DNA of 64,000 nt from Vanilla planifolia (Eukaryota > Streptophyta > Magnoliopsida > Asparagales > Orchidaceae). The notes under the pieces were generated by a model, which did no database searches, was not told where the DNA came from, and saw only the letters and a program-made list of their open reading frames with translations. Positions 11,408 to 24,968 of the stretch are shown here, piece by piece. Each line of letters begins with the position of its first letter. Positions within the stretch are counted from its first letter, which is position 1. Location: contig CM043877.1 in NCBI GenBank assembly GCA_023846275.1, positions 11,267,107-11,331,106 on the forward strand, in the 5' to 3' direction. The translations under genes and the position numbers were made by a program.

Positions 11408-14400
11408 ATGTTTTCAGAGGCAAAATGGTATTGGATCGGAGTAGAAGCTTTATTTGGTTATGTCCTCTTATCCAACTTTCTTTTGATTCTTGCTCTAACA
11501 TATATAAAACGTAAGTCTATTGTTCTAATTTGCAAGACCATTCATATACATTGCAAAGAAACCATAAGAACATATTTGAAGTGGCATATCGATCTTCTCG
11601 CAGCATTTGGGAAAGGTCAACAAACAGTAACTAAAGAGAATCTGATAGAACAACGAATGAACATTACTCGAAAGTTTGAACTTTCTTCAGGAGGTTAGAC
11701 CGACTTGTACATGTTTAGAAAAATTGTGCTACCTTTCAGCCAAAAAGTATTTATTGTGATTCAAAAACAGGTAAAGAAGTCAAGAGGTCAACAAGAAAAG
11801 ATATGTCTGACTCAAAAGAAAAGGATAAAATGGTTCTTCCATTTGTCCCACATTCTGTGATATTTGACAAAATAAGATATTCAGTGGATATGCCTCATGT
11901 AAATATAAAATTAGATTTTACAAAATAATTTAAAACAACTGCAAGGGTTCAAATCCACTAAATTATAACTACAAAAGTTTAATATGTATATGTCACAATT
12001 CTATAGGAAATGAAGACAGAAGGTTTTGAAGACAAGTTATTGCTTCTAAATGGCTTGAGTGGTTCCTTTAGACCAGGCGTGCTTACTGCTCTCATGGGTG
12101 TTAGTGGAGCTGGAAAGACCACCCTTATGGATGTCCTTGCAGGGAGAAAGACAGGTGGATATATAGAGGGAAGTATTATGATATCCGGACATCCCAAAAA
12201 ACAAGAAACATTTACTCGTATTTCAGGCTATTGTGAACAAAATGACATCCACTCTCCTCATGTAACTGTTTATGAGTCTCTTATTTACTCTGCATGGCTT
12301 CGCCTTCCTCTTGAAGTTGATTTGATGACCAGAAAAGTGAGTTATGTCGAACTCCAGTTGTATCATGTACCTTGTGACCACATGAAGAGCTATTTACAAA
12401 TAACATAATGTATTGCAGATGTTTGTCAGTGAGGTGATGGAACTCGTAGAGATGACAACACTAAAGGATTCATTGGTTGGATTACCTACAGTAAATGGGT
12501 TGTCAACTCAGCAGCGTAAAAGACTAACAATAGCTGTTGAGCTAGTTGCTAATCCATCTATAGTCTTTATGGATGAGCCAACCTCTGGGCTTGATGCTAG
12601 AGCATCAGCTATAGTAATGCGAGTAGTCAGAAGTATAGTTGACACAGGGAGGACTGTGGTGTGTACAATTCACCAACCAAGCATGGATATATTTGAAGGC
12701 TTTGATGAGGTTAGAAATGCAGAGGAAGTAAATTGATATAAGTTCATGGTACTTTATGTTTATCTATGTGTGTGCTATATGTTAAAGATAAATCTTTTAT
12801 ACAAAGGCATGAATTTTTCAATGGCAGCTTTTTCTAATGAAGAGAGGTGGTGAAGAGATATACGTGGGACCATTGGGTAGAAATTCGTGCCACCTTATCA
12901 AGTATTTTGAGGTAACAAACATATTTTCATGCCAAAATTTACAGAAAATATAGAGGTAATCTTCAGTGCAGTATTCCTTACCTGTTACGGTACCTTATAC
13001 AGGCCATTCAAGGAATCACTAAGCTAAGAGATGGCCATAATCCTGCAACCTGGATGTTGGAGGTAACAACACCTTCACAGGAAGAGATATTAGGAATCAA
13101 TTTCAATGATGTTTACAAGAAATCTGAATTGTATCAGTGAGTAGAACAGTACCCAATTCATTTGCTTAAGATAAGATGTTCTTTTCTTAATCCATCATCT
13201 CGTTAATGCATGTTGTAGGAGGACCAAAGCACTAATTTCTGAACTAAGCAAACCGGCACATGGGTCGAGTGATCTATATTTCCCAACAAAATATTGTCAA
13301 ACTTTTCTCACCCAATGTATTGCTTGCCTTTGGAAACAGAACTTGTCATATTGGAGGAATTCTTCTTATACTGCAGTAAGATTTTTCTTTACGGTCATAA
13401 TAGCATTGATGTTTGGCACAATCTTCTTGAACTTAGGTCGCAAAACGTAAGCAAACAGTACTTTGATTGCAGCAAAAAATCCAATTTTGTATCCTCTCTA
13501 TAGGCAATCTAAAACAAAGGAGTTATAATTTTTCAGAGAGAAGCAACAGGATCTGTACAATGCCATGGGATCCATGTTTGGTGCTGTTATGTTTATGGGG
13601 GTGTCGTATGCTACTGCAATAAGGCCAATTGTAACAACTGAACGCACTGTCTTCTATAGAGAAAGAGCTGCGGGAATGTATTCAGCATTTCCATTTGCCT
13701 TTGGGCAGGTAAAGTACAGAGGTGACAACAACATAGCAGAAATTTTTGACCTGTTTCCCTTATCACTGTTTACAATGGATTTCAGGTTTTAATTGAGCAA
13801 CCTTACGTGTTTGCTCAATCTCTAGTGTATTGCATTCTGGTGTACTCCATGATTGGGTTTGAATGGTCCCCAACAAAGTTCCTATGGTACATATTTTTCA
13901 CATATTTCACTTTGTTGTACTATACCTACTATGGCATGCTTGCTGTAGCGGTAACACCCAATCAAACCATTGCTTCTATTGTTGCTTCCTTCTTTTATGG
14001 AATGTGGAACCTTTTTGGAGGATTCGTCATCCCACATAAGGTGAGTTTTCTTCAATTTTAGTTGTGTTCACTTCTGTTTAAAAGCATATAACTTGAAGCC
14101 TCTTTTGTAGAGAATACCAATTTGGTGGAGATGGTATTATTGGGCTTGTCCAGTCTCATGGACTCTGTATGGATTGGTTGCATCTCAATATGGAGATGTC
14201 CAAAAATTACTTGAAACAAAGCAAACTGTGGAGGAGTTCATCGACGCTTACTATGGGTTCAAGAAAGAGTTTTTAGCAATGGTTGCATTTATGGTGGTCT
14301 TCTTCGCACTCTTCTTTGCCTTCTTGTTCGGTGTGGCCATCAAGTTTTTCAACTTCCAAAAAAGATGATACTCTTGTGGAGCAAAGAGAAGAGATTACAA

Positions 14401-14451
14401 GAAAAATGGTATTTTGTAAGTTTTTTTTTCTTCTTGTCTTTCATGAGAATT

Positions 14452-14457
14452 AATAAA
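14452..14457 (+). terminator. Candidate polyadenylation signal, copy 1
   Basis: AATAAA 84 bases after the TGA stop, in a T-rich 3' flank. It is conserved at the same distance in copy 2 (35197-35202) and copy 3 (56713-56718), and in the orphan 3' flank (36162-36167). Confidence 0.5.
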
Positions 14458-14459
14458 TG

Positions 14460-15809
14460 TGTAGTGAGATCATCATGTTGTTCATCTTTGAATCTTTTTG
14501 TTGAATGTTAAATCTGATTTGAATGTAAATCTTTAATTTTTTTCTTTTAAGAAGAGTGATGGATTATTTACAAATTATTTTGTAGATTTCTTGGGAGCAG
14601 ACTTTCGATATCAAAATCATTTAGACAAATCTCTTGAGTTCAACCCTCAAGACTAGTCTCTCGAATCCAAGACCTTTGAGACCAATCATTTGAAGCTAAT
14701 TCTCAAAAGTTGTTTTTTCAAGATCAATTTTTCAAGGCCATTTTTTTATAATCTTCTTTCCTTAAATGCATATTTATATATGAGAAATATAATTATAATA
14801 TTTCAAAAGTATATTAGTTTGACAATTGTAATTGGATATATTGTGTACTAATATTCATGAATATTCATTTAATTGTTTTAAACAATAATTAATTAGATAT
14901 AATAGATCCATGCATAAATAATACTAGATTTAAGCATATGGCAATCTAAGGATGTAATGAGAAGATATCAAATATGATGAATTATTATTAGTTATACATG
15001 TATTTTATCTTGACCTCATAAAATTTTTTTTTATGATAATTAGTTTTTTTATCTCAACTTAATAAAAATTTAAAGATTAAAAATCATTAAAAATATCTAT
15101 TACAGCTGTGAACAAAATATCATGATAATAGAAATATAATTTTTTAAATATGGTTGTTTATAATAGCCATCAAACAAAAGCCAAATCAGAACGGCAACAA
15201 TACAGTTAGCTTGAAAGATAATTTTATTAAAGTATATTTATAGTTGTCAAGAAGAATATAATATTTTATCTGTTAATGTGTCTCATACATCCCACTATAT
15301 CAGTTAACAATAAAATAAATTTGTTTTAAAAAATAATATTCTAACTCATCTGAGATTTTTTTTTTAAAATAAAAAAACCTTTTTAAAAATATTATATGTC
15401 TAATTCATTGTATGATTTTCTATTATCAAACTTATGATAATTCTCTTGACATAAAATACATCTAACAGATAAAACATATAATGATTAGCTTAATTATTTT
15501 TTTAGAAAATTTAATATAACCATTAAGAGCCATTTGAGAAAGTTATTTTGTATTAAATTTCTATATAAACATCTCTAAATATTAAGAGTTTATTGATGAT
15601 TTTGGGATAACATTGAAAAACTATTTGAAAATCTTGTTTATTTTATAGTTATACTTTTTTTTCAAAAAAGAGAACTTTGTGAGGACTGTAAGTTCAATAT
15701 CATTCTCGAAATAGAGAAAGTGTATTTTTCAAAATTTTCAACACAATATTCATTCACACTCTTACTCACAACATTCATTCTTCTATTTGTTTTATATTGT
15801 AAATTTATC
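14460..15809. other. 3' flank of copy 1, no gene
   Basis: AT-rich noncoding sequence. 14385-15360 matches the 3' flank of copy 2 closely. 15400-15490 matches about 41200-41280, which shows that 36107-42912 is an older, transposon-expanded version of this same flank. Confidence 0.65.
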
Positions 15810-18251
15810 CAAGCATCAAACCTACATGCATATATAGTTTTATTAATCTAACAAATGCAAGTGTTTAATTAAGATTGTGCTAAAATTCCGAACCTTTTTT
15901 ACGGCAGTTCTGAAAAATAATCCACCAAAATAAAATTTTCTTAACTAGAGAAATTCTAGATTAAGTGATAATTTAAGAATAATTTGAGATGAAAATAAGG
16001 ATGACATCATCAATCTCACATTTTCAATGCATAAGAATTAAAAATATATTTTCAAGATAGATAATATACTTGACTTGTTTATTTATATTAATACATTGGA
16101 TGCAAATAAATTAGATACTTGGTTGGTATAATTAGAGATATATTTTTCTATATAATTATTCATCAACTAAAAAAGTGATATATGCTTAAATAAAAATGAC
16201 AAGTCATGTATTAATTTATTGGAATGCTCACTTAAGAATTGACAAAGTTATAAAAATAACATGAAACTAATTTAAAAAATTAATTAGAGAATAATTTTAC
16301 TCCATAAGTTACATGAAAAAAAATGTAAAGAAAGTGGAACAACTTACGACACCAACAATAACAGACAACACAAGAATATATCATTGAATTTTGATGATAA
16401 GTGATGAGTTTGGCAATTCTCATCAACGAGATGCAGAAATTATCAAGATATATTATAGTTATGTATTATCCTATTATCACAAATTATCATTTTTCATATT
16501 TAATTTTCTAAAAAAATTAACAAATTCGTGATAGCTATCAAAAAGGAGAATAATATAAAAAGATAAAGCTAGAAAGACAAAATACTAAGTAGTTTAAGTA
16601 TAAGTTCAAAAATTGGTGAAATTTGGAAAGATATTCGCCAGCTAAGTATGTTGTAATAATAACCACTAGTAGAACTCAGAAATATTTGGATCATTGCATG
16701 AAGAAATGACATATACAATAAAAATGTTAGAAATTACACCTAAATTATTTCTATAAAATTTAAGAAGGATAAAATTCTTATTATAATTGAGACTAAAAAG
16801 ATATTTGAAACTCTTCTATAAATTGATGAAAGCTTGTCTCTTATATTGAGTCTAAAAAAATTTCTCATAAAATAAAACAAAGAGATGAACTCTTTACCAT
16901 CCAAATATATATAAAGTAAAAAATTTATCAATACTATTATTGATATTAGAAGTGACAAGAATTTAATATTAAAAATTCTTATAAAAAGGTTAACTCTAAA
17001 TATTACACCACATTCTAGATCTTATTCTTTATGGTAGATTCATAAAAACTCTGAGACAAGTGTTGAAAAATAATGTAGGATGAAATTTGATATCACCAAA
17101 AGCCATATCAATGAGATTGTCTATGAAATGACACATCTAAATGTATATCAAATTATATTAAAAATCCATATTCAAGGGATCAAGATATCTCTTACTATCA
17201 ATGAGCATAATGGAATCAATTTAACAAATATAAACAATACTTTCTTCTGACACACAATAGAGAGGGATTAACAAAAGTTATTGTTGGTGATGACCAAGTA
17301 AAGAAACTAGTGAATATTTACTAAAGTTTTGTGCTATTAATAATAAAGTTAAATAAACTATTTGATGAGACTAATGGAAATCTCAATCTCTTGAGATCAT
17401 TATAAAAGATAACAAAACTAAAACTTACAAAGAATCATATTAAAAAAAGATTTGATGGGCTCAAATCATAGAAGAGACCTCTATTCAAGAGCTCGATTAT
17501 AAGTATATTACATCATCAAGAAATCCAACATTTTCTTACCTCAAGTATGTTAGGAAACAATGGCGAGCAAGATGCTTGTGTGCTTTGTGCGAGGTCTATT
17601 ATTGTTTCCATTCATTCTTATGTTTCAATTTTCATTATTATGACTCTAAAAATAAAGTATATTATTGAGGGGTTCAAGATGAGAACAAATTGAAGGTAGA
17701 TTGCCTACAGAGATGTTTTTTTAGCTAATGAGCATTATTTTTTTTATTAATTAATTACTTTTTCACTTATTCAAAATCTGAATTTGATAGTATTAGCAAC
17801 CCATTCTTTGTAAAAGAATGTTTAAATATCTTTTTTACTTAATAATCTAAAAGGGATTTTCAAATCTAGTTTTGCTTAAAATGTATATACTATTATTTGG
17901 AATTCATAAAAAACTAATGTATAAAACTTCTATGGAATTCTTATTATTAGTGTATAAGTATATTTAAAGAAATCTTTGTTTGTTATAACTTAAAAAAATG
18001 AGTTGATTTGAAATTTTAAAATTTTGATTATTAAGCATCAATTTTTGGATGAGTTGTATAAATGATTTTAAAGCTTCCTTGAGTGATGCCAATGCTCATA
18101 ATTATTATGTAGTTAAAACAAAAATCATGATTGTTGAATATTTAATTTTTGAAAAAGAAAATTATATGAATTTAATTAAATCTTTCATGGATAAAATATA
18201 TAATCATTAATCAATGAAAGAATTGCTTATTTGGAATTAAAAAATATTTAG

Positions 18252-18286
<35 letters not shown>

Positions 18287-19384
18287 CAAGAGGCATCTCC
18301 ACTTTTTTCATTTAATTAAATATTTAGAATTTTTTAACTTAATAAAAACTAATTGAATTATCCTATACATATTCCATTTGTGATGGATTTGAATTAGGTT
18401 TTATGTTAAGAAAATTTTAACATCAAGCTTTTGTACTTAATTTTGAAGAGATAATAGAATCAATTACATGAAATGTCATGCTTCATATGTTGTATTGATA
18501 TTTGTGCCAATATAATCATATGACAAGTTGTCATGTGGACTAACTTGATCACTATCCTATGTTTAAGTAGATTTTGGACTACATTATTTTGATGATTGTA
18601 TGCATGAATTTCTTAGTTAGCATCATCTTGTCTTTTAGACTTTAATGAACATTCTCATAGAAGCCAAAGGGTATTTTATGAGTATGATCTATGATAATGC
18701 TTCTAAAGTTCTATATCATCACATAGTATATTTTGTTTGGGCTTTTATTAGAACATAGATTACTATATTGCCCTAAACTTGTATGCATAGTTAATTTTAA
18801 TGATTAGTTAATCATATCATGAAATTGGTTAAGTATATTAAATTAACAAGAATTATTCTTATGAGATGTAATTGAATATCATTGATAAATATCTTCAAAT
18901 CTAATATAAGTTTAATATAAGTTTTGGCCTACAAAGTGAGTTGATGTTAAAAATAATTTCCTATTAACTTACTTAAGATCTAATGATTCAAAACTAAAGG
19001 AAAATATTATTTCAAGAATTTTATTATAATAAAAAATTAAAAAATAATTTTTAAAATTCTTAGATAAATCTCCTGTCTTGTAATATGGCATCTTAAAGAT
19101 TTATTCTTGTTATTGTACAGACAAATGGTTAATTTTATCTAAGGACAATTTTAACTATAAAAATAAAAGATTTTCAAGTCAAAATAAGTGATGTTTTTAA
19201 TTGATATTTTTTTTTAAAAAGCTCAACTTTTGGTATCGTTTTGAAGTTCAATAATTGGTGTCATTTATGATGTTTTAATCAACAATTGGTTTATTATTCA
19301 ACAATTAGTATTCTAAAATTAGCATTTTTATGAAGATTTAACCATTAGAAGGTATTGTTTGTAAAAGTCCAATAAGCATTATTT
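15810..19384. repeat. Spacer A, older direct repeat of 42913-46390
   Basis: Collinear with spacer B (42913-46390) over its whole length, starting at CAAGCATCAAACC in both. Many substitutions and short indels separate the two, so this pair is clearly older than the unit 1/unit 2 duplication. It joins directly to the start of unit 2, as spacer B does to unit 3. No gene was recognised. It holds one retroposon insert (18260-18317) that spacer B lacks. Confidence 0.85.
18242..18335 (-). mobile_element. 5'-truncated LINE/SINE-like insert with poly(A) tail and 18-bp TSD
   Basis: An 18-base target duplication, AAATATTTAGAATTTTTT, lies at 18242-18259 and again at 18318-18335. Between the copies are 27 further T residues and 31 bases ending near CTTTTTTCATTTAATT. 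Read on the minus strand, this is a short unique sequence ending in GGAGATGCCTCTTG plus a poly(A) tail, the expected product of target-primed reverse transcription that stopped early. Spacer B has the uninterrupted site with a single copy (about 45341-45359; one base differs). Whether the source is a LINE or a SINE cannot be decided from 31 bases. Confidence 0.75.
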
Positions 19385-21006
19385 TATAATCTCAATAAAT
19401 AGCATTATTTTACCCAACAAGTTTTACCTAACAAGTGTTATCTAACAAAACATTATGGTATCAAATAATAAAGATATATTGTGGCATACAATAAGTTTAA
19501 TAATTGATAAATATCAACAATTAGTATCCATCTTAATTTACTTATCACTGATCTCTTAATTCAAAGTCAAATACTTTGAAATAGATTGTTTTGTCAAATT
19601 CTATAATTAACTTAATATGGATAAATTTATTTTATAAATCTCCATGAATGAAATTAGATTTAACTATCCATTAGTTCTTGAAATTAATCATCAAGATAAT
19701 ATCTTATAGTCAAATGATAAATATCTCTTATCATATCAATGCAAATATTTTGGGAGAGTTTATTTAATTGAAGATCTAACAATTGGTATCATACATGATG
19801 CATATGTTATTAAAAGTTATCCATAATTTCTAAAGATCTATATTTTATATAATGCTTATATGCAAGGGGAGTATGTATCATATCTTCTTTGAAGAGTTTT
19901 TTGGCTTAATATTCAAGAGCCTTAATCAAATTATAATCATTATTAAACTTCTAGCATAGTCTTTGTGGTTAATAGCATAAATAGCTTGTTACATGAACCC
20001 TATATAAATTTTAGATATTTGTTCTTTTTTCCCAATTTTATAATGATAAAGGTGGAGAAATAGATGTGCAAGAAAAGTCAAAGTGAGAGTAACGTAATTC
20101 TAAGTATTAATATTTTGTTTAGATATGAGTTATAAAAAAGGGGATACTTAGCACACATGTTTTATTCTTCATTTAATTTGCGTTTTTGGCTTACATGTTA
20201 TTTTCTTATATATTTTTCTAATGCATTTCATTGTTCAAATCCATTTTGTTGTTCAAAGCACATTATGCATGAATTATGGGGAACAACCAAGCATAGGTAT
20301 TTTTCTATTATTTATTTTATCATTTGCACTTAAAAGTTTATCATCTTTAAAATTGAGAAGATTTTTGTCCCTGTAAACCCAAACAGCCATATTTGATTTT
20401 TATGATAATATATCATTTTTAAGTGCTTGTGGTGACCTACTGTATCAACTTAGCATATTCTTTTGGTGATATTTAAGATGAGTGCATTTCATGATCCTAC
20501 AATGTAGTGCCTTAAGAAATGGGTAAATCATTTAAATCTTAACAAATCATAGTAGACATAAAAGATGAAGGAGCACTCTAAGTTGTCCATAAGTTTAAGG
20601 GTTTTGTGATGAGATTTTCACTTTTTAGGGACTTATGTAAGGATTGTGATTGAGTCATACCTTTTTTTAATTTAGAACTTATATTGACACAGAAGTCACA
20701 GGTGCATTCATTCTTATCATGCCTAGGTTACACTTATAACAAATTGTATTGATATAGTAATGCATATGCTTCATCAATTTACATTCAAAACTTGCTCTCA
20801 AAATTAATGTTCTAAATTCCTTTAAAGCAATATTTTATAGCTTATTTTGCATTCACAAAGTAGTTTTCATTTTCTTTAGAATGCATTATAATTCAAGAGT
20901 TTCTTAAGCTATATAAAACCTAGCAATGCACTTCATAACTTTAAAATTTTGTACTCAATGTATAGTGTGTGAAACATCACATCCAATATAAAGGGTCATG
21001 TACTAT

Positions 21007-22331
21007 ATGTGTGATGCCGGATGGATTTAAGCTTTTGTTTATTGAGCAATACAAGCGATTAACCTGCAAACTTTTAGGGAAATAAAGAAAACTTGTGGGA
21101 AATTACGTGAAATTTCGAAAAAGGTAACACACTTGAGACACCCGTCCAAGGCGATCCTAGCCAAGAGGGGACCGTGGGCGACACAGAGGTTGCTCCGTAT
21201 GCTAGGCCCGCTACCTCTCGACGGCGCAGACACGGGGTACTCGGGATGGGTTAATAATACCGATCTCGAAAAATAAAATTTTGAAAGATCGCTCAACACA
21301 GAATTAAGAGTCGGATGATCGAACTAATCAACACTAGTTTCGAGGATAACGAAGTAAGTAGTACGCGAAAAGAGTGAACCAGAGGCAACGAAGAAAATCG
21401 GATAGTAGGAAAGTGAACAGCGAGGAAATCCGAAATCCGCGAAGGAAACACGTCAAGTAAGGGAAGTGGCGGGAAGTTTCCGAGCGTACCGTTAGTACGG
21501 AAGTTGACTTGCTTTTCGTGGGTGATGCGCGAAGATATTGCTTCAGAATGGTTGATGGACTGGCACGGCGTCTCACCGCTTGGGCCTCACACCCCTCCTT
21601 CCAGTATCGAAGCCTCGACGAATCAGCACGTCGAAGTTCTTGATGCACTCACACTTGAGCTCTCAACAAGATGCAAGAAAACACAAATTCTCATTCACTA
21701 AGCGTATTCTCCAAAACATAAGGGTAGGCCTCCCCTTTTATAGGGAGCCTAAGGGTACAAAAATACATAAAAGCCTTAAAATAAGCTGTTCCCAAACTCA
21801 ATTAGAACTTGCAAGGGGACGTGCGCCGCGTGCGTGCGCCGCGCGTATGGGCGGTGGGCACTGCTGTCGGCGCTTTCGGCGCGGCGTGGGCGGGTGCGGC
21901 GGAGTTCGGGTCACGCCGACCCGCGAGGGCGGGCGGGTGACCCGAAAGCATAATCGGGACGGGCGGACCCGATACCGACCGCGGTGACCCGATTGGAGGC
22001 GGACGGGTTGCTGGCGGTCCGCAGGGGCCGTCGCGCCGATGGTGCGGTACCCGCGCGCGGGGGCGCGCCGCGGTCTTGGCTGAGCGCGCGCGCGCCTGCG
22101 GAGCGGCTGTTGGGCGGCGGACGGCGGCGGACGGACGGCGTTCGGCGGGGCGGTGGGACCTGAGTCGCCGATGAGCGTCTTGAATGTTTTAAAAGTCCGT
22201 TTTTGAGCATAGATTTTATTTTCGAGCTCCAAATTGACCCTGCACAAAAATAAATTCCTCGAGCTATATCGTGCCTGACGGGATTGGGTGCGTCGAAAGT
22301 CTCGAATGTAACTGGTGTCCGCACCAATGTG
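21007..22331 (-). mobile_element. Solo LTR, 1315 bp (21012-22326), with 5-bp TSD
   Basis: The insertion runs from TGATGCCGG to GTCCGCACCA, beginning TG and ending CA, and is flanked by ATGTG direct repeats at 21007-21011 and 22327-22331. Units 1 and 3 carry the single empty site. The GC-rich centre (about 21800-22180) contrasts with the AT-rich surroundings. A TATAAAA box read on the minus strand (complement of 21736-21742) and an AATAAA near the other end (complement of 21038-21043) orient it on the minus strand. No primer-binding site, gag or pol lies beside it, so it is a solo LTR left by LTR-LTR recombination. Several 60-150-codon open frames inside are GC-content artefacts. The superfamily is not determined. 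Confidence 0.9.
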
Positions 22332-24570
22332 GAAGCTTACATATAGTATGTCGTGAAGTTATACCTTAATCAATCAGATCCAAAGGTTAATGTGCAATAT
22401 TCTAAGCTATGTATGCTATGTCTAGTTGTAATTACATGGTATGCAAACCCAACAAACATCTCCAAAGTATAATATGAGGTTGAATCCACTAACTGTGTTT
22501 TTGGCGAAATGTCAAGCAAGTTTTTGGAGTACTTAGTTCAAGCAAGGAATCCAAGCAAATCCTAATAAAATTAAGGCAATATTAAAGATTCATCTCCTAA
22601 GACTTAAAAAAGAACCAAAACTAACAAGAAAAATTGTAGATTGTGTAGTTTTGTATCAAAGTCTACTAATAAATGTTTACCCTTCGTCAAAGTCCTAAAG
22701 AGCAAAAAAAATTTGAAGTGAACTATGGAATATGAGAAAGGTTTCTAAAAAATTAAAGAATAGTTTTCAACACCACCAATTTTCAATTGTCTTAAGATAA
22801 AAAAATTCTTTAACTTGATGTTAGCATAATAGATTAGGCTATCACTAGTGCATTGGTTTGTAGGAGTGTAGAATCTCATACTATTTAAGCCATATGTTAA
22901 GAGGACTTGAAACATGATAGCCATACCCAACCTTAGAGAAATTATCTTTCACCATTATTATGATAACCCACTTAATTAACCTTATATACCCTTCTAAATA
23001 ATACTTTATTTATTATATATAGGTGATGTCAATAAAAAATCTAGAAATATATTGATTTGTAAGCACCTTTAAAATAATGCAAAAATGACAATAGCTAATT
23101 ATCATTTATTTTTATAAAAACTAAATCTCATATTTTAGTATAGCATTATAGAGGTTCTATCATGAGGAATCAGTATGATGCAGATTAACTTTTTTAGAAG
23201 TGATTTAAATTTACTATGAATTTGTAAAAAAATATTAATAAAAAATATTATTTTAATCTACTTATTTAATAAGAGGATAATCCTCCCTCCTTAGCTTAAG
23301 AACTTAGTTGAAGTGTTTGGAAACTTAAGAAAAAATGGGAAGATAGGAAAAGGAGAAAGGAAGGGAACTTTAGCTATTCTTTTGGTGAAAATCAAAGAGA
23401 TTGAGAAGGAAGGTTGTAAGGCTTGCAGAAAGAAATGATTATCAACTTTGTATTATAGAAAAAATTTTAAAAGGTAAAGATCTTTCCTAAGCGTTCCTTC
23501 TTAAAGCTTGTATTACTCAATTTGGATATCAAGAAAATGATTTGTGTGAATTTAAAATTGAATTGGAATGGTTTGAGGCTATTATAGTTTTTTACTATAA
23601 GGATCATACAAGGCAATCATTTAGATCATATGATACGTCCTTGGCAACTAGACTTAGCAAAAGCTTTTAGTTGTAATGTGAAAAGGGAATCTATTAAGCA
23701 TTAATTAATACAAATGATTGATTAGACTTTTACAATTGGGTTTGTAATGCTTAATTAAAAAATCATCTGGTCTGGTCACTTTCTTAACCTAATATTTAAG
23801 AGAATCATATTATTATGATAAGATAATTAAATTAATATAATTATATATTTGCACATTAAGGAGATTTCTATGAATTGTACAAGTATGACTCAAATATTAG
23901 ACTAACATGATTGAATTATGAGAAGAATATTCTAGAATGTTTGTTTGGTTTCCTATATGATAAGATATATGTTACTGATTATACAGTTGACATATGAATC
24001 AAACTAGTATAATTATTTGTTAGACATGTTTAATATATAAATTGTTTGTTTTTGTATAAGTATGACGCTATATCAAACAAGTACGTTATAATTAAAAAAG
24101 ATTGTCTGTTTGATTCTTTAGTCAATTAAGCCACTATTATGGATCATACTAGTACGCATTAAGATTGGACATTTACAATTAGTTCCTATACTATGTAACA
24201 GAGATTGATCATACGATTTTTTTCCAACCAATATAAGGTACATATTATATAGTACGATATGGGTGATTATACTATATGATGTGAAGGAAGACATATGAAG
24301 GAGAGCAATTTTTAATTTATGTTTTAAAGAGCATTTAAAAGTACTTTCTTAATAGAAGTTGATTTGTTATTAATAAAACTTAATGTGAATTATACATAAA
24401 ATGTAGAGAATTAATAAATGAAATGAAAAAATTATGGAAGAGGCTTCTTAGAACTATTAAGTAAACTAATTACTTGCGATTTAAGTTGATTGTTAAAAGA
24501 ATCTATGTTACTATCATGGAATGCATGATAATGTGAATATTTATATACATGGTACAACATTTCTTGCATG
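22332..24570. other. AT-rich 5' intergenic flank of unit 2, no gene
   Basis: A duplicate of 1631-3870 with scattered substitutions. No coding feature was recognised. Confidence 0.7.
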
Positions 24571-24627
24571 TGTTTTGATTTCACTATAATTTATTACTTC
24601 TCACAATATGGATAGATACATAAAAAT

Positions 24628-24646
24628 ACACACACACACACACACA
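24628..24646. repeat. (AC)n microsatellite, unit 2
   Basis: About 9.5 AC repeats; the homologous unit 1 tract has about 12.5. Confidence 0.95.
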
Positions 24647-24968
24647 TATATATATACATATATTTATATATATAAGTTATATATATTTATAAGTTATATA
24701 ATACTATAAAATCAAAACATATGAAACAAAAATTAAGCGAAAGAAAAAGAAAAAAAAGAAGGCTACTATAATAAAACAAAGATACATAGCAATGACGTGA
24801 TAGATATAGTATATATGATATACGTTACTCTTAGTATCGTAGTCTTTAATATAAGGCTATGACATATCTGAGTGCCTAAGCTAATGCTGATGAGATGAGA
24901 TACTTTAGCTTTGGGTGTCATTACTATTCAAGGATGTGGCTACAGTATGCTTGAGAAGTGGTTTGGTC

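Larger units (their letters stand above)
7781..14368 (+). pseudogene. Full-size PDR-type ABCG transporter, copy 1 (frameshift + nonsense)
   Basis: A gene for a plasma-membrane-type ATP-driven exporter of the plant PDR family. Exons by homology with copies 2 and 3, all GT-AG: 7781-8106, 8188-8308, 8414-8502, 8588-8672, 8913-9072, 9166-9242, 9375-9428, 9505-9595, 9735-10036, 10130-10409, 10502-10818, 10898-11058, 11166-11269, 11354-11510, 11604-11693, 11771-11898, 12007-12336, 12419-12709, 12828-12911, 13003-13136, 13219-13446, 13537-13708, 13786-14040, 14111-14368. The start is the first ATG ([12 protein letters not shown]); the frame is open a little further upstream, but only from a GTG. NBD1 has [16 protein letters not shown] and [13 protein letters not shown]2 has [26 protein letters not shown] and TIHQPS. 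Two lesions kill the frame. Exon 10 has lost 2 bases, so the frame ends at TAG 10397-10399 after V522. Exon 14 has TAA at 11405-11407 in place of E741. G689 is also E. The longest product would be an isolated NBD1. The substrate is unknown. Confidence 0.93.
1..15360 (+). repeat. Tandem segmental duplication, unit 1
   Basis: This stretch matches 19385-36106 base for base, apart from scattered substitutions, short indels and one 1315-bp insertion in the other copy. Hand comparison suggests roughly 1% divergence, introns and intergenic DNA included. It holds a 5' flank of about 7.7 kb, PDR gene copy 1 and about 1 kb of 3' flank. The left edge lies outside the window, so the array may continue upstream. 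The high-identity match ends near the T-run at 15350-15362. Beyond that, unit 1 runs into its own spacer, while unit 2 runs into an older 3'-flank copy. Confidence 0.93.

Noticed and set aside
21580-22327. Several overlapping 130-150-codon frames rich in Arg, Pro and Ala
   Set aside because: They lie inside the GC-rich centre of the solo LTR on both strands. Long open frames are expected by chance in GC-rich DNA, and no domain is visible.
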